Of a DNA stretch of 53,137 nucleotides, positions 38,469 through 46,918 are shown one piece after another. The notes beneath the pieces were generated by a model. That model made no database searches. It was not told the origin of the DNA and was given only the letters and a program-made list of their open reading frames with translations. This DNA is from Actinomycetota bacterium (lineage in GTDB: Bacteria; Actinomycetota; Thermoleophilia; Solirubrobacterales; 70-9). Both the position numbers and the translations under genes were made by a program. Location: contig JAFDWD010001088.1 in NCBI GenBank assembly GCA_018268695.1, forward strand, positions 1 through 53,137. Direction: 5' to 3'. How positions within the stretch are numbered: the first letter of the stretch is position 1; every line of letters begins with the position of its first letter.

Positions 38469-40053
38469 CGAGGAAAGCCTCGCGGAGCTCGCGCTTGAGG
38501 ATCTTGCCGCTCGGATTCTTCGGCAGCGACTCGGCGACGAAGATGCGCTTGGGAACCTTGTAGCCCGCCAGGTGGTCTTGCGCGTGGCGGCGGACCGACT
38601 CCGCGGTCACCCCGGCGCCGTCCTTCGGCACGACCGCCGCGCAGACGACCTCGATCCAGCGCGGGTCGGGCAGGCCGAAGACCGCGACCTCGGCGACTTC
38701 AGGCATCGTGTGGATCGTCTCCTCGACCTCGCGGCTGGCGACGTTCTCACCGCCGGTCTTGATCATGTCCTTCTTGCGGTCGACGACGGTCAGGTAGCCG
38801 TCCTCGTCCATCACGCCGAGGTCACCGGAGTGGAACCAGCCGCCCCTGAAGGCCTCGGCGGTGCGCTCGGGGTCGGCGTAGTAGCCGACCATCGCCTGTG
38901 GCGAGCGGTGGACGATCTCTCCCACCGTCCCGGGGGGGACGGGCTCGTCGTCGTCATCGACCAGGCGCGTCTCGACGTTCAGTCCCGCCCGCCCGGCAGC
39001 GCCGGCGCGGCTGAGCTGGTCCTCGGGCTGCAGCACGGTCGCCAGGGGCGCCATCTCGGTCTGCCCGTAGAAGTTCCAGAGCCGCACATCCGGCAGGCGT
39101 CGCTGCAGCTCCAGCAGGACATCGACCGACATCGGCGAGGCACCGTAATAGCCCTTCTGCAATGAAGACAGGTCGGTGGTATCGAACTCCGGGCTGCGCA
39201 GCAGCGAGATCCAGACCGTCGGTGGGCAGAACACCTTCGTCACCCGCTCCCGCGCGATCGTCTCCAGGAGCAGGCCGGGCTCCGGCCGGGGCAGGATCAC
39301 GCTGGTCGCGCCGAGGTACACGTCGGGGCCGAAGAAGCAGTCGAGCGCGGCGCAGTGATACATGGGCAGGGAATGGACCTCGACGTCGTCGTGCTCCATC
39401 CGGCCGTCGACGATGCAGGTCATGTACTGGGCGATCAGGCTGCGACTCGAAAGCAGCGCCCCCTTCGGCCGCGACTCGGTGCCGCTCGTGTACATGATCC
39501 GCAGCGGGTCGTCGTCGGCGACGTGGACCGCCGGCGGCGCCGCGGTCTCGTCGGTCACCCAAGCGTCGATCGGCTCCCAGTCCGCGGCGGGCGATTCGCC
39601 CGCGAGCGCGATCCAACCGCGCAGCGAGAGATCGTTGCCCGCGATCCTCAGCGCCTCGTCGATGACCGGGTGCAGGGAGTCCTCGACGAAGGCGCCGGTC
39701 GCGCCGGAGTGCTCGAGGATGAAGGCGACCTCGGCGGCCGTGAGCATGAAGTTGATCGGCACCATCACCGCGCCGAGCCGAGCCAGACCGAACGAGACGA
39801 CCGCGAACTCCCAGCCGTTGTGGGAGAGCACAGCGACGCGGTCACCCTTGGCGATGCCACGGGCGGCGATGTTGCCGGCCACCCGGTCGACCGCGGTGTC
39901 GAACTCGGAGAAGGTCCAGCGGACGTCGCCGGCGACCAGCGCGAGCTTGTCCGGATAGCGCAGGGCGGAGCGGCGCAGCAGGTCGCCGAGGGCGAACGAG
40001 CGGGCCTCCTCGACGAATCCGGCGTCCGCCGCCGGGAACCCCGACCCGCTCAT
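38452..40053 (-). CDS. AMP-binding acyl-CoA synthetase/ligase
   Basis: A 533-residue ANL-superfamily enzyme that activates a carboxylic acid to its CoA thioester. The ATP loop M-Y-T-S-G-T-E-S-R-P-K-G is near 186, F-Y-G-Q-T-E-M-A near 335, and the hinge W-F-H-S-G-D-L-G ... V-D-R-K-K-D-M-I-K-T-G-G-E-N near 415-445. The final catalytic Lys is in N-P-S-G-K-I-L-K. ATG 40053 overlaps the ABM stop (ATGA). Acid specificity is unknown, but the neighbourhood of P450, ALDH and esterases suggests a degradation intermediate. Confidence 0.9.
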   Translation of the reverse strand: MSGSGFPAADAGFVEEARSFALGDLLRRSALRYPDKLALVAGDVRWTFSEFDTAVDRVAGNIAARGIAKGDRVAVLSHNGWEFAVVSFGLARLGAVMVPINFMLTAAEVAFILEHSGATGAFVEDSLHPVIDEALRIAGNDLSLRGWIALAGESPAADWEPIDAWVTDETAAPPAVHVADDDPLRIMYTSGTESRPKGALLSSRSLIAQYMTCIVDGRMEHDDVEVHSLPMYHCAALDCFFGPDVYLGATSVILPRPEPGLLLETIARERVTKVFCPPTVWISLLRSPEFDTTDLSSLQKGYYGASPMSVDVLLELQRRLPDVRLWNFYGQTEMAPLATVLQPEDQLSRAGAAGRAGLNVETRLVDDDDEPVPPGTVGEIVHRSPQAMVGYYADPERTAEAFRGGWFHSGDLGVMDEDGYLTVVDRKKDMIKTGGENVASREVEETIHTMPEVAEVAVFGLPDPRWIEVVCAAVVPKDGAGVTAESVRRHAQDHLAGYKVPKRIFVAESLPKNPSGKILKRELREAFLDAAVE

Positions 40054-40352
40054 CCGAGCCCGGGCCCGTGGAGGGGGACGAAGTGTGCGACGGTCGGTTT
40101 GTCCTCGTAGAAGCCGCGAAGCAGTTCGCGAAACTCGAGGAACGACTCGTCTTCGGCCGCCTTCTGATGCTGCTCGACCGAGTCCCACTCGACCAACAGC
40201 AGGTAGGTGGAGGGGCTCTCCACGCCGCGGCTGACGATGACCTTGCCGCTGCCGGGGGCGCTCTCGAGGATCTCGCGACCACGCACCATGGCCCGCTCGA
40301 ACTCCTCCTCCCGCCCGGGCGCAACCGGCAGCTTGGCGCTCTCGATGACCAT
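40050..40352 (-). CDS. Antibiotic biosynthesis monooxygenase (ABM)-domain protein, copy 1
   Basis: A 100-residue single ABM/dimeric ferredoxin-like domain. V-I-E-S-A-K-L-P-V-A-P-G-R-E-E-E-F-E-R-A-M begins the fold, then S-T-Y-L-L-L-V-E-W-D-S-V-E-Q-H and the terminal T-V-A-H-F. Members act as small cofactor-free oxygenases or as subunits without known activity. GGAGAGGAG lies just before ATG 40352. It is the first gene of the ABM - acyl-CoA synthetase - SDR operon, divergent from the ABC transporter. It is paralogous to 48285-48572. Confidence 0.82.
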   Translation of the reverse strand: MVIESAKLPVAPGREEEFERAMVRGREILESAPGSGKVIVSRGVESPSTYLLLVEWDSVEQHQKAAEDESFLEFRELLRGFYEDKPTVAHFVPLHGPGLG

Positions 40353-40507
40353 ATCCGTCCTCTCCTCTCCTTTCGCCACGGGACCCTGAGCCACCGTCGG
40401 CACCGTCATCTACAGCCTCCCAACGACCCGGCTCGTCGCTCAAACACGGTGCCGATGTCCCACTGTGCACCCGTCCAACGCCGCGGCCGCGTCGCCATCC
40501 GGCGATC

Positions 40508-40576
40508 GGCGTTGGAAAGAACGCCAAGGGTCGTCCCGGCCCTGAACTTGTCCGGCGTCCCGCCGCCGCCCATAGT
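40508..40576 (+). promoter_or_regulatory. Inverted repeat and sigma-70-like promoter for ABC transporter
   Basis: GGCGTT-GGAAAG-AACGCC forms a 6-bp inverted repeat at 40508-40525. Downstream TTGTCC (40548-40553) and CATAGT (40571-40576) are spaced by 17 nt, 50 bp before the ATPase start. Each hexamer matches the consensus at four positions. Confidence 0.45.
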
Positions 40577-40625
40577 GGCCACGCGGCACCGGGGAGGGAC
40601 CCCGCTGCACGGGGAAGGAGGAAGT

Positions 40626-42152
40626 ATGTCCAACGTTCAGATTCGCGACATCTCAAAACGCTTCGGAGCGGTGGTTGCCCTCGATGGCGTCTCGATGGAC
40701 GTGAAAGCCGGTGAAATCCACGCCTTGGCAGGCGGCAACGGCTCGGGCAAGTCGACGCTGATCAAGATCCTTGGCGGCGTCTACCACGGCGACGCCGGCA
40801 CGATCACCGTCGGGGACTACAGCTACGAGGCCACCGACGCCAACCCCCGCCACGCGCGCGACGCTGGACTGCGGTTCGTGCATCAGAACGCAGGCGTCTT
40901 CCCCGACATGAGCGTGGCCGAGAACCTGATCGCCGGTCGCGGCTATCCCACCGGCCCACTCTCGACGATCAAGTGGCGCAGCCTCCGGCGCTACGCGGCC
41001 GAGGTCCTTGAGCGCTACGAGATCCCCGCCGGCCCGGACGCTCAGCTGATCGGGCTGCGGCCCGCGGCCCGCATGCAGATTGCGATCGCCCGCTGCCTCG
41101 AGGAGGGTCGCACCGCCCTCGTCGATGAGGGCCCGGCCGATCGGGTGCTGATCCTCGACGAGCCGACCGCCTCCCTCCCGGCCCACGAGGCGACCGAACT
41201 CGGCAACGCGCTGAAGCGATTCGCCGCCGCGGGCGAGACGATCGTCTTGATCAGCCACCGTCTCGACGAGGTCTTCGGGCTCGCCGACACGGTCTCGGTC
41301 CTACGTGACGGCAAGATGGTCGGCAGTCGCTCGATCGCCGACCTGACCGAGGACCAGCTGATCGAGATGATGCTCGGTCGGTCCCTCGAGCGGGTCTACC
41401 CCGACCACGCCCAGCAGCCCGCTTCCGAGGTGGTGCTGCGCACCGAGGAGCTCAGCGCGGGACCGCTGCGGGACGTCGACCTGGAGCTGCGACGGGGTGA
41501 GATCGTCGGCGTCGTCGGGCTACTGGGAACCGGGCGCAGCGAGCTCCTGCTCTCACTGTTCGGAGCGATCCCCCGCGCCGGCAAGGTCGAATTGAACGGC
41601 GCCGTCCTGCCTCCCGGCGAGACCGTGGAGGCGATGGACGCCGGCATCGCGCTGGTGCCCGAGGACCGGCTGGGAGAGGCGGCCTTTCTCGACCAGACGA
41701 TCACCGAGAACCTCACCGTCGCGCGACTCTCACGTTATTTCCGCGGCGGCTTCTGGAGATCCGGATCGGCCAACCGCGACGCGGCCGACGCGTGCCGCCG
41801 CTTCAGCGTCAAGGCCGCGGGCACGAATTCACTGCTGAGCACTCTTTCCGGAGGCAATCAGCAGAAGGTGATGCTCGCCCGCTGGATGCAAAGGGAACCT
41901 GAGGTGCTGCTCCTAGATGAGCCCACCCAAGGCGTCGACGTGACCTCGCGGGCCGAAATCTACCGCATCATCCGCGACGCCGCGGACGCCGGCACGGGGG
42001 TGCTGATGGCCTCATCCGACTTCGACGAGGTGGCCAACCTCTGCGATCGGGTGATCGTGATCCGCAAGGGCTCGATCGCCGATACGGCAGCCCAACCACT
42101 GACCGCCGAGCAACTCACCCAGATGGCCTACGGCACCACGGTCACCTATTAG
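40626..42152 (+). CDS. Ribose-type sugar ABC transporter ATP-binding protein (RbsA/XylG/MglA-like)
   Basis: A 508-residue tandem ATPase of the CUT2/ribose class. The first domain has Walker A G-G-N-G-S-G-K-S-T (36-44; most relatives have G-E-N-G-A-G-K-S-T) and Walker B R-V-L-I-L-D-E-P-T-A. The second has the degenerate loop G-L-L-G-T-G-R-S-E typical of the class and signature L-S-G-G-N-Q-Q-K with V-L-L-L-D-E-P-T-Q-G-V-D. The start ATG 40626 has GGAAGGAGGAAG. It powers uptake with the permease 35 bp downstream. The likely binding protein is 6.6 kb away at 49848-51056. Confidence 0.9.
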   Translation: MSNVQIRDISKRFGAVVALDGVSMDVKAGEIHALAGGNGSGKSTLIKILGGVYHGDAGTITVGDYSYEATDANPRHARDAGLRFVHQNAGVFPDMSVAENLIAGRGYPTGPLSTIKWRSLRRYAAEVLERYEIPAGPDAQLIGLRPAARMQIAIARCLEEGRTALVDEGPADRVLILDEPTASLPAHEATELGNALKRFAAAGETIVLISHRLDEVFGLADTVSVLRDGKMVGSRSIADLTEDQLIEMMLGRSLERVYPDHAQQPASEVVLRTEELSAGPLRDVDLELRRGEIVGVVGLLGTGRSELLLSLFGAIPRAGKVELNGAVLPPGETVEAMDAGIALVPEDRLGEAAFLDQTITENLTVARLSRYFRGGFWRSGSANRDAADACRRFSVKAAGTNSLLSTLSGGNQQKVMLARWMQREPEVLLLDEPTQGVDVTSRAEIYRIIRDAADAGTGVLMASSDFDEVANLCDRVIVIRKGSIADTAAQPLTAEQLTQMAYGTTVTY

Positions 42153-42187
42153 CGCCCCCCAACCAACCTGACTGGAGTCGCATCACG

Positions 42188-43234
42188 ATGAGCACCCAAC
42201 CGCAGACGTCAGCAAAGGCCTCCGGGCCGGCAGTCGAAGGCAAGCCCCCTTCGCCGAGCCGGCGGATCAGCGGCGATCTGGCGCTCGACTTCGCCGAGCG
42301 TTACGGCCTGGTGATGCTGCTGATCGGGCTGATCGTCCTGTTCAGCGTGTTGCCCAGCACCAGCGCCACCTTCCCGACCTCAGCCAACATCAACACGATC
42401 GTCGGCAACCAGTCGGTGCTCGCGATCATCGCCCTGGCGTCGATCGTCCCGCTGCTGACGGGGGAGTTCGACCTCTCGGTGGCCGCCATCCTCGGCGTAT
42501 CCGGGGTAGTCGTCGCCGCGTGTACCAACGACCTCGGCTTCCCACTCGGGCTCGCGATCGTCGCCGCGCTGGCGTTCGGGCTCCTGGTCGGGATCATCAA
42601 CGGCGTCCTCGTCGCCTACGTCGGGATCAACTCGCTGATCGGGACCCTCGGCATGACGACCTTGCTGTTCGGCGTCGCGGCTGCCTACCGGGCGACCCCG
42701 ATCGTCGAAGTTCCCGCCCAGCTGACCCGCTTCGGGTCCGGCAAATGGCTTGACCTCCCCGCGATGCTCTTTGTCCTCATCGTCTTCGCCGCGGCCCTCT
42801 ACTGGCTGCTCAACTACACGCCCTACGGCCGCCGCCTCACCGCGATCGGATCCTCGCTCCCGGCAGCCCGACTGGTCGGCATCAACGTCCGCCGCGTGGT
42901 CCTGAGCAGCTACATGTTCAGCGGCACGATCGCGGCCGCCGCCGGGGTCTTCCAGATCGGCCGCTCCGGTGCCGCCGACGCCACGGTCGGCAACAGCTTC
43001 CTGCTGCCGGCGATCGCCGCCACCTTCCTCGGCGCGACGACGATCAAGCCGGGTCGCTTCAACATCCTCGGCACCCTGGTCGCGATCTTCTTCCTCGCGG
43101 TCGCCGTCTCGGGCCTGACCCTGGCGGGCCTCGAAGCCTGGATCCAGGACGTCTTCAACGGACTCGCCCTGATCGTCGGCGTCGGCGTCTCGGCTCTGAT
43201 CGGCAAGCGCCGCCGCGGCTCCGAGAGCGTCTAG
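42188..43234 (+). CDS. Ribose-type sugar ABC transporter permease (RbsC-like)
   Basis: A 348-residue membrane permease of the CUT2/branched-chain class with 8-10 hydrophobic segments after a ~30-residue hydrophilic N-terminus. The family motif G-E-F-D-L-S-V-A-A-I-L-G, G-I-I-N-G-V-L-V-A-Y-V-G-I-N-S-L-I-G-T-L-G-M and the late G-A-T-T-I-K-P-G-R-F-N-I-L-G-T are clear. It pairs with the ATPase upstream to make a probable homodimeric pore. No binding-protein gene lies adjacent, which is unusual for this transporter type. Confidence 0.9.
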   Translation: MSTQPQTSAKASGPAVEGKPPSPSRRISGDLALDFAERYGLVMLLIGLIVLFSVLPSTSATFPTSANINTIVGNQSVLAIIALASIVPLLTGEFDLSVAAILGVSGVVVAACTNDLGFPLGLAIVAALAFGLLVGIINGVLVAYVGINSLIGTLGMTTLLFGVAAAYRATPIVEVPAQLTRFGSGKWLDLPAMLFVLIVFAAALYWLLNYTPYGRRLTAIGSSLPAARLVGINVRRVVLSSYMFSGTIAAAAGVFQIGRSGAADATVGNSFLLPAIAATFLGATTIKPGRFNILGTLVAIFFLAVAVSGLTLAGLEAWIQDVFNGLALIVGVGVSALIGKRRRGSESV

Positions 43235-43367
43235 CAAGCGGTGGCGAAGTAGGGGGCGGCGGGGCGGCGTGCCGGCCGCTCCGGCAGTCCTATGTCGTCC
43301 TGTGGGAGAGGCGGCACAGGGACGGCACGAAGTCGGACTTACGTGAGAGGTTCGACGGCCTGGGACC

Positions 43368-43416
43368 CAACCCATAGACCTTTGTAACCCAGAGGGTTAC
43401 AAAGGTCTATGGGTTG
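43368..43416. terminator. 23-bp perfect hairpin in convergent gap
   Basis: The arms 43368-43390 and 43394-43416 are exact reverse complements around the 3-nt loop AGA, including ACCTTTGTAACCC. It sits in the 356-bp space between the converging permease and ALDH genes, where no gene is seen. It is most likely a bidirectional terminator, but it is longer and more AT-rich than usual and could be a small mobile repeat. Confidence 0.6.
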
Positions 43417-43590
43417 CTCCGAAGGGCGGCAAACCGTGGCGGAACCCGCGCGGAAGTGTGGACTTTGTAGCGTCTCCCTCACGTTTCCCAGGACGGTGTC
43501 GGACTTCCGGAACTCCTTTCGTTCCCGGCACGCCTTGCGTCCCTTGACTCGGGCCTCGACCGACTCCGGCCGTGGGGTCGGCCGTCCGGG

Positions 43591-45072
43591 CTAGGCGCGA
43601 GGAACGCCGATCATGCGGGTCTCCAGGTACTCCTGGAAGCCGAGCATGCCGCCCTCGCGCCCGAGACCGCTGTCCTTGCAGCCACCGAACGGGACGTCGG
43701 CTCCGCGGCAGCTCGCGCCGTTGACGTCGAGAACGCCGGTGTAGACGCGGCGCGCGACCTCGAGGCCGTGCGCATCGGAGCCGCTGAAGATCGCTCCGCC
43801 GAGACCGTAGTGGGAGTTGTTGGCCAAGTCGACGGCGCCGTCGTCGCCACCGTCGTAGGGGAGGATCGTCAGCACCGGGCCGAACACCTCCTCTTGGACG
43901 ATCTCCGCGTCAGGGGAGACGTCGGCGAGCACGGTCGGGGGGACGAAGTAGCCCCGCTCGACCTCCGGCCGCTCCACCGAGCCGCCGATCAGACGCGCAC
44001 CCCCCTCGACCGCGCGCTTGACGAAGCCGAGGACCCGATCCTGGTGGCGCCGGTCGATCATCGGCCCGAGCTGGGTTCCAGGGTCGGATGGATCGCCCCA
44101 GACGACCTCCCCGCAGGTGGCGGCCGCGACCTCGAGGACCTCGTCATACTCGCTGCGCGGGACCAGCAGCCGAGTGAGGTTGGTGCAGCCCTGCCCGCCA
44201 TTCAGGCAGACGCGGACCACACTGGCCCTCGCCGCGGCGAGGGCGTCGGCGTCTTCGAGGACGATCGAGGCCGATTTGCCGCCGAGCTCGAGCACCGCCT
44301 TGGCGAAGCGCCCGGCGGCGACCTCGCCGACCGAGCGGCCGACCGCGGCCGAGCCGGTGAAAGCCACCATGCCGACCCGCGGGTCGCCGACCAGCGCCTT
44401 GCCGAGCTCCGGTGAGGTTCCGATCACCACGTTCAATACCCCCGCGGGGATGTCGGTCTCCTCGGCGGCCAGCCGCGCCACCAGCAGCGCGGTGCGGGGC
44501 GCCTGGGCGGACGGTTTCAGCACCACGGTGTTGCCGGCCCCCAGGGCGGGGCCGATCTTGCCGAGGATCATGGCCAGCGGATAGTTGTAGGCGGAGAGCG
44601 CGCCGACGACGCCCCAGGGACGGTTGAGGACGATGCGCCGGGCGGGCTTCGGCGCGCCGGGGGCGTAGTTGACCACCGCCTCGACCTCCGGCGCGTCGAA
44701 CTCGAATTCGTAGGCGCGGGTGTACTCGATCGAGGTCGTCAGCCACTCCAGGGCGCCGAGCAACTGCGCCGATTCGGCGAGCTTCCGTACGCATCCGATC
44801 TCGGTCACCAGGTGATCGACGAACTCGTCGCGGTGGGCGGACACCGCGACGTGCAGCTGTTCGATGCAGCGTGCCCGGAACTCGGGGTCGTCGGCCCAGC
44901 CGGATTGCTCGAAGGCGGCACGGGCAGCGCCGATCGCCGTCTCCATGTCCGCGACGCTCGCGTCGGGGAACGGGCCGAGCTCCTCTTCGGTGTAGGGGTT
45001 GCGGTGTTGGTAGGTGGCACTTGCGCTCGCCTCGCAGAGGCGCCCGCCGATCAGCATTCGGGCGGAATTCAT
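43591..45072 (-). CDS. Aldehyde dehydrogenase family protein
   Basis: A 493-residue NAD(P)-dependent aldehyde dehydrogenase, full length. The cofactor region has N-Y-P-L-A-M-I-L-G-K-I-G-P-A-L-G-A-G-N-T-V-V-L-K-P and F-T-G-S-A-A-V-G. General base E262 is in L-E-L-G-G-K, and catalytic C296 is in N-G-G-Q-G-C-T. It oxidises an aldehyde to an acid that the nearby acyl-CoA synthetase could activate. It lies 12 bp after the mycofactocin-type SDR, whose product would be an aldehyde or ketone. It is the last gene of the P450 - esterase - SDR - ALDH run. Confidence 0.9.
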   Translation of the reverse strand: MNSARMLIGGRLCEASASATYQHRNPYTEEELGPFPDASVADMETAIGAARAAFEQSGWADDPEFRARCIEQLHVAVSAHRDEFVDHLVTEIGCVRKLAESAQLLGALEWLTTSIEYTRAYEFEFDAPEVEAVVNYAPGAPKPARRIVLNRPWGVVGALSAYNYPLAMILGKIGPALGAGNTVVLKPSAQAPRTALLVARLAAEETDIPAGVLNVVIGTSPELGKALVGDPRVGMVAFTGSAAVGRSVGEVAAGRFAKAVLELGGKSASIVLEDADALAAARASVVRVCLNGGQGCTNLTRLLVPRSEYDEVLEVAAATCGEVVWGDPSDPGTQLGPMIDRRHQDRVLGFVKRAVEGGARLIGGSVERPEVERGYFVPPTVLADVSPDAEIVQEEVFGPVLTILPYDGGDDGAVDLANNSHYGLGGAIFSGSDAHGLEVARRVYTGVLDVNGASCRGADVPFGGCKDSGLGREGGMLGFQEYLETRMIGVPRA

Positions 45073-45084
45073 CTCGTCTCCTGG

Positions 45085-45897
45085 TCAGAAGTTCAGGAAG
45101 CCGGCGTCGACCGGCAACGCGGCGCCGGTGACGTAGGCGGAGTCGTCCGAGGTCAGGTAGACGACGGCGCGGGCGACCTGCTCGGTCGGGATCAACCCGT
45201 CCGGCAGAAGAGTGCGGTCGGTCCCGTAAAAGCGGGGGTGCCAACGCGAGGAGACCTCGATGCTGTCGCCCTCCATGCTCAGTGGGGTGTCGATCGTCCC
45301 CGGCACGATGGCGTTGACGCGAATCGCCTGCTCGCCGAACTCCCAGGCGAGCGTACGCATCAGCCCGATGATCCCGTGCTTGGCGGCCGTGTAGGCGATC
45401 GACGAAGGATGCGCCTTGAAACCCATGAGCGAGGACGTGAGGACGACGGCACCGCCGCGCCCGCCGTCGATGATCTTGGGGATGAACGCGCGGGTCACCT
45501 TCCAGGCTCCGGTCAGCAAGATGTCGATGCTCTCTTGCCAGTCCTCCTCGGAGAGCGTCAACGAACTCTCCGCGACGGCCCAGATCCCGTGATTGACGAC
45601 CAGCACGTCGACGCTGCCAAGCTCGGTGACCGCCCGGTCGGCGAGGTTCTCGAGCGCCGGCAGGTCCCGCGCATCGGCCTTCACCGCGATGCACGCCTGG
45701 CCCTCCTGCTCGACCAGGCGGGCGGTCTCCTGCAGATCCTCCTCGGTCGCCGCCGGATGCCGGGGCGAGCGCAGCGGCTCGCAGATGTCGAAGGCGACGA
45801 TCGATGCGCCCTCGCGGGCCAGCGCCACAGCCTCCGCCCGACCCTGGCCCCTCGCGGCGCCGGAGATGACGGCGACTTTGCCGTCCAGACGAGCCAC
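45085..45897 (-). CDS. Mycofactocin-coupled SDR family oxidoreductase
   Basis: A 270-residue SDR. S-G-A-A-R-G-Q-G-R-A-E-A-V-A-L-A-R-E-G-A-S-I-V-A-F-D-I is diagnostic of the mycofactocin-dependent SDR subgroup, in which the NAD cofactor is not exchanged and electrons pass to the redox peptide mycofactocin. An N-H-G-I-W motif, catalytic S in T-S-S-L-M-G and Y-T-A-A-K complete the fold, and there is an insertion after the cofactor strand. GTG 45897 lies 2 bp after the esterase stop. No mycofactocin biosynthesis gene is in this window. It probably oxidises an alcohol produced by the esterase or P450. Confidence 0.85.
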   Translation of the reverse strand: MARLDGKVAVISGAARGQGRAEAVALAREGASIVAFDICEPLRSPRHPAATEEDLQETARLVEQEGQACIAVKADARDLPALENLADRAVTELGSVDVLVVNHGIWAVAESSLTLSEEDWQESIDILLTGAWKVTRAFIPKIIDGGRGGAVVLTSSLMGFKAHPSSIAYTAAKHGIIGLMRTLAWEFGEQAIRVNAIVPGTIDTPLSMEGDSIEVSSRWHPRFYGTDRTLLPDGLIPTEQVARAVVYLTSDDSAYVTGAALPVDAGFLNF

Positions 45898-45899
45898 GA

Positions 45900-46874
45900 C
45901 TAGCTCGCCTTCGCGGCGGCCTGGTCGAAGGCCGCTCGTAGGTCGCCGATCACTTCTCCCATCGCAAGGTCGGCTCGGCTGATCGCGCCGGTCGCGAGCA
46001 GGAACCCGTGGGCGGTGCCCGGATAGACCTCGCAACGGGTCGGCACCCCCGCCTGGCTGAGCCGATCGGCATAACGGACCTGGGAGTCGCGCATCGCGTC
46101 GACCTCAGGGACGACGACGAACGCCGGCGGCAGGCCGGATAGATCGGCAGCCTTGATCGGCACGCAATAGGGGTTCTCGCGATCCTCGGGCGCGGCAGCG
46201 TAGAGATCCCAGAAGTGCTCATATACCGGCCGGTTGATCACCTGGACCTCGCTGAACTCATCGTTGGAGACGACATCGGCGAGGGCCGGGTAGGCAAGCA
46301 ACTGGTAGACGAGACCAGGCCCCGAACGGTCGCGAGCCATCAGCGTGACCGCCGCGGCGATGCCGCCACCGGCGCTGTCCCCGCCGATCGCGATCCGCTC
46401 GGGATCGCCGCCGAACTCGGCGATCCGCTCGGCGACCCAGACGAGTGCGGCGTACGAGTCCTCGACGCCCGCCGGAAACGGATGCTCGGGCGCCAGCCGG
46501 TAGTCGACCGAGACAACCACGGCAGATGCACGGTCGGCCAGCTCCGAGCAGGAAGAGTCGAAGAAGTCCGGCTCGCCGAAGGCAAACGCGCCGCCGTGGA
46601 TCCAGAGCAACACCGGCAGGCCCTGGTCGGCGCTGGGGACGTAGATCCGCAACGGCACGTCGCCGTTCGGCCCAGGCGCGGTTACGTCCTGCACGGCGTG
46701 CATCTTCGGGCCCGGGGGGACCAGTGCGTACAGCTCCTGCATCCGTCGGCGGGCTTCGTCGATCGGCATCTCGTTCAGCGGTGCGCCGAGGATCTGCTCG
46801 GTCCCGTCCACCACGGCCTGCTGGTCAGGATCGAGCGCCGCGACAGCCCCGGCGTTGGTGTTTCCCTCACTCAT
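45900..46874 (-). CDS. Alpha/beta hydrolase, hormone-sensitive-lipase type esterase
   Basis: A 324-residue HSL-group esterase. The oxyanion-hole motif H-G-G-A-F is at 93-97, the nucleophile in G-G-D-S-A-G-G (S167), the acid in E-V-D-A-M-R-D near 258 and the His in T-A-H-G-F near 288. V-D-Y-R-L-A-P-E-H-P-F-P-A is typical of the family. No signal peptide, so cytoplasmic. It would cleave a small ester, for example one made by a Baeyer-Villiger-like step of an LLM enzyme; that link is inference. It lies 44 bp after the P450 gene. Confidence 0.9.
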   Translation of the reverse strand: MSEGNTNAGAVAALDPDQQAVVDGTEQILGAPLNEMPIDEARRRMQELYALVPPGPKMHAVQDVTAPGPNGDVPLRIYVPSADQGLPVLLWIHGGAFAFGEPDFFDSSCSELADRASAVVVSVDYRLAPEHPFPAGVEDSYAALVWVAERIAEFGGDPERIAIGGDSAGGGIAAAVTLMARDRSGPGLVYQLLAYPALADVVSNDEFSEVQVINRPVYEHFWDLYAAAPEDRENPYCVPIKAADLSGLPPAFVVVPEVDAMRDSQVRYADRLSQAGVPTRCEVYPGTAHGFLLATGAISRADLAMGEVIGDLRAAFDQAAAKAS

Positions 46875-46918
46875 CTCCCAGTTCCTTCCGGTTTGTACGT
46901 CGATACAACGCCGCGAGC

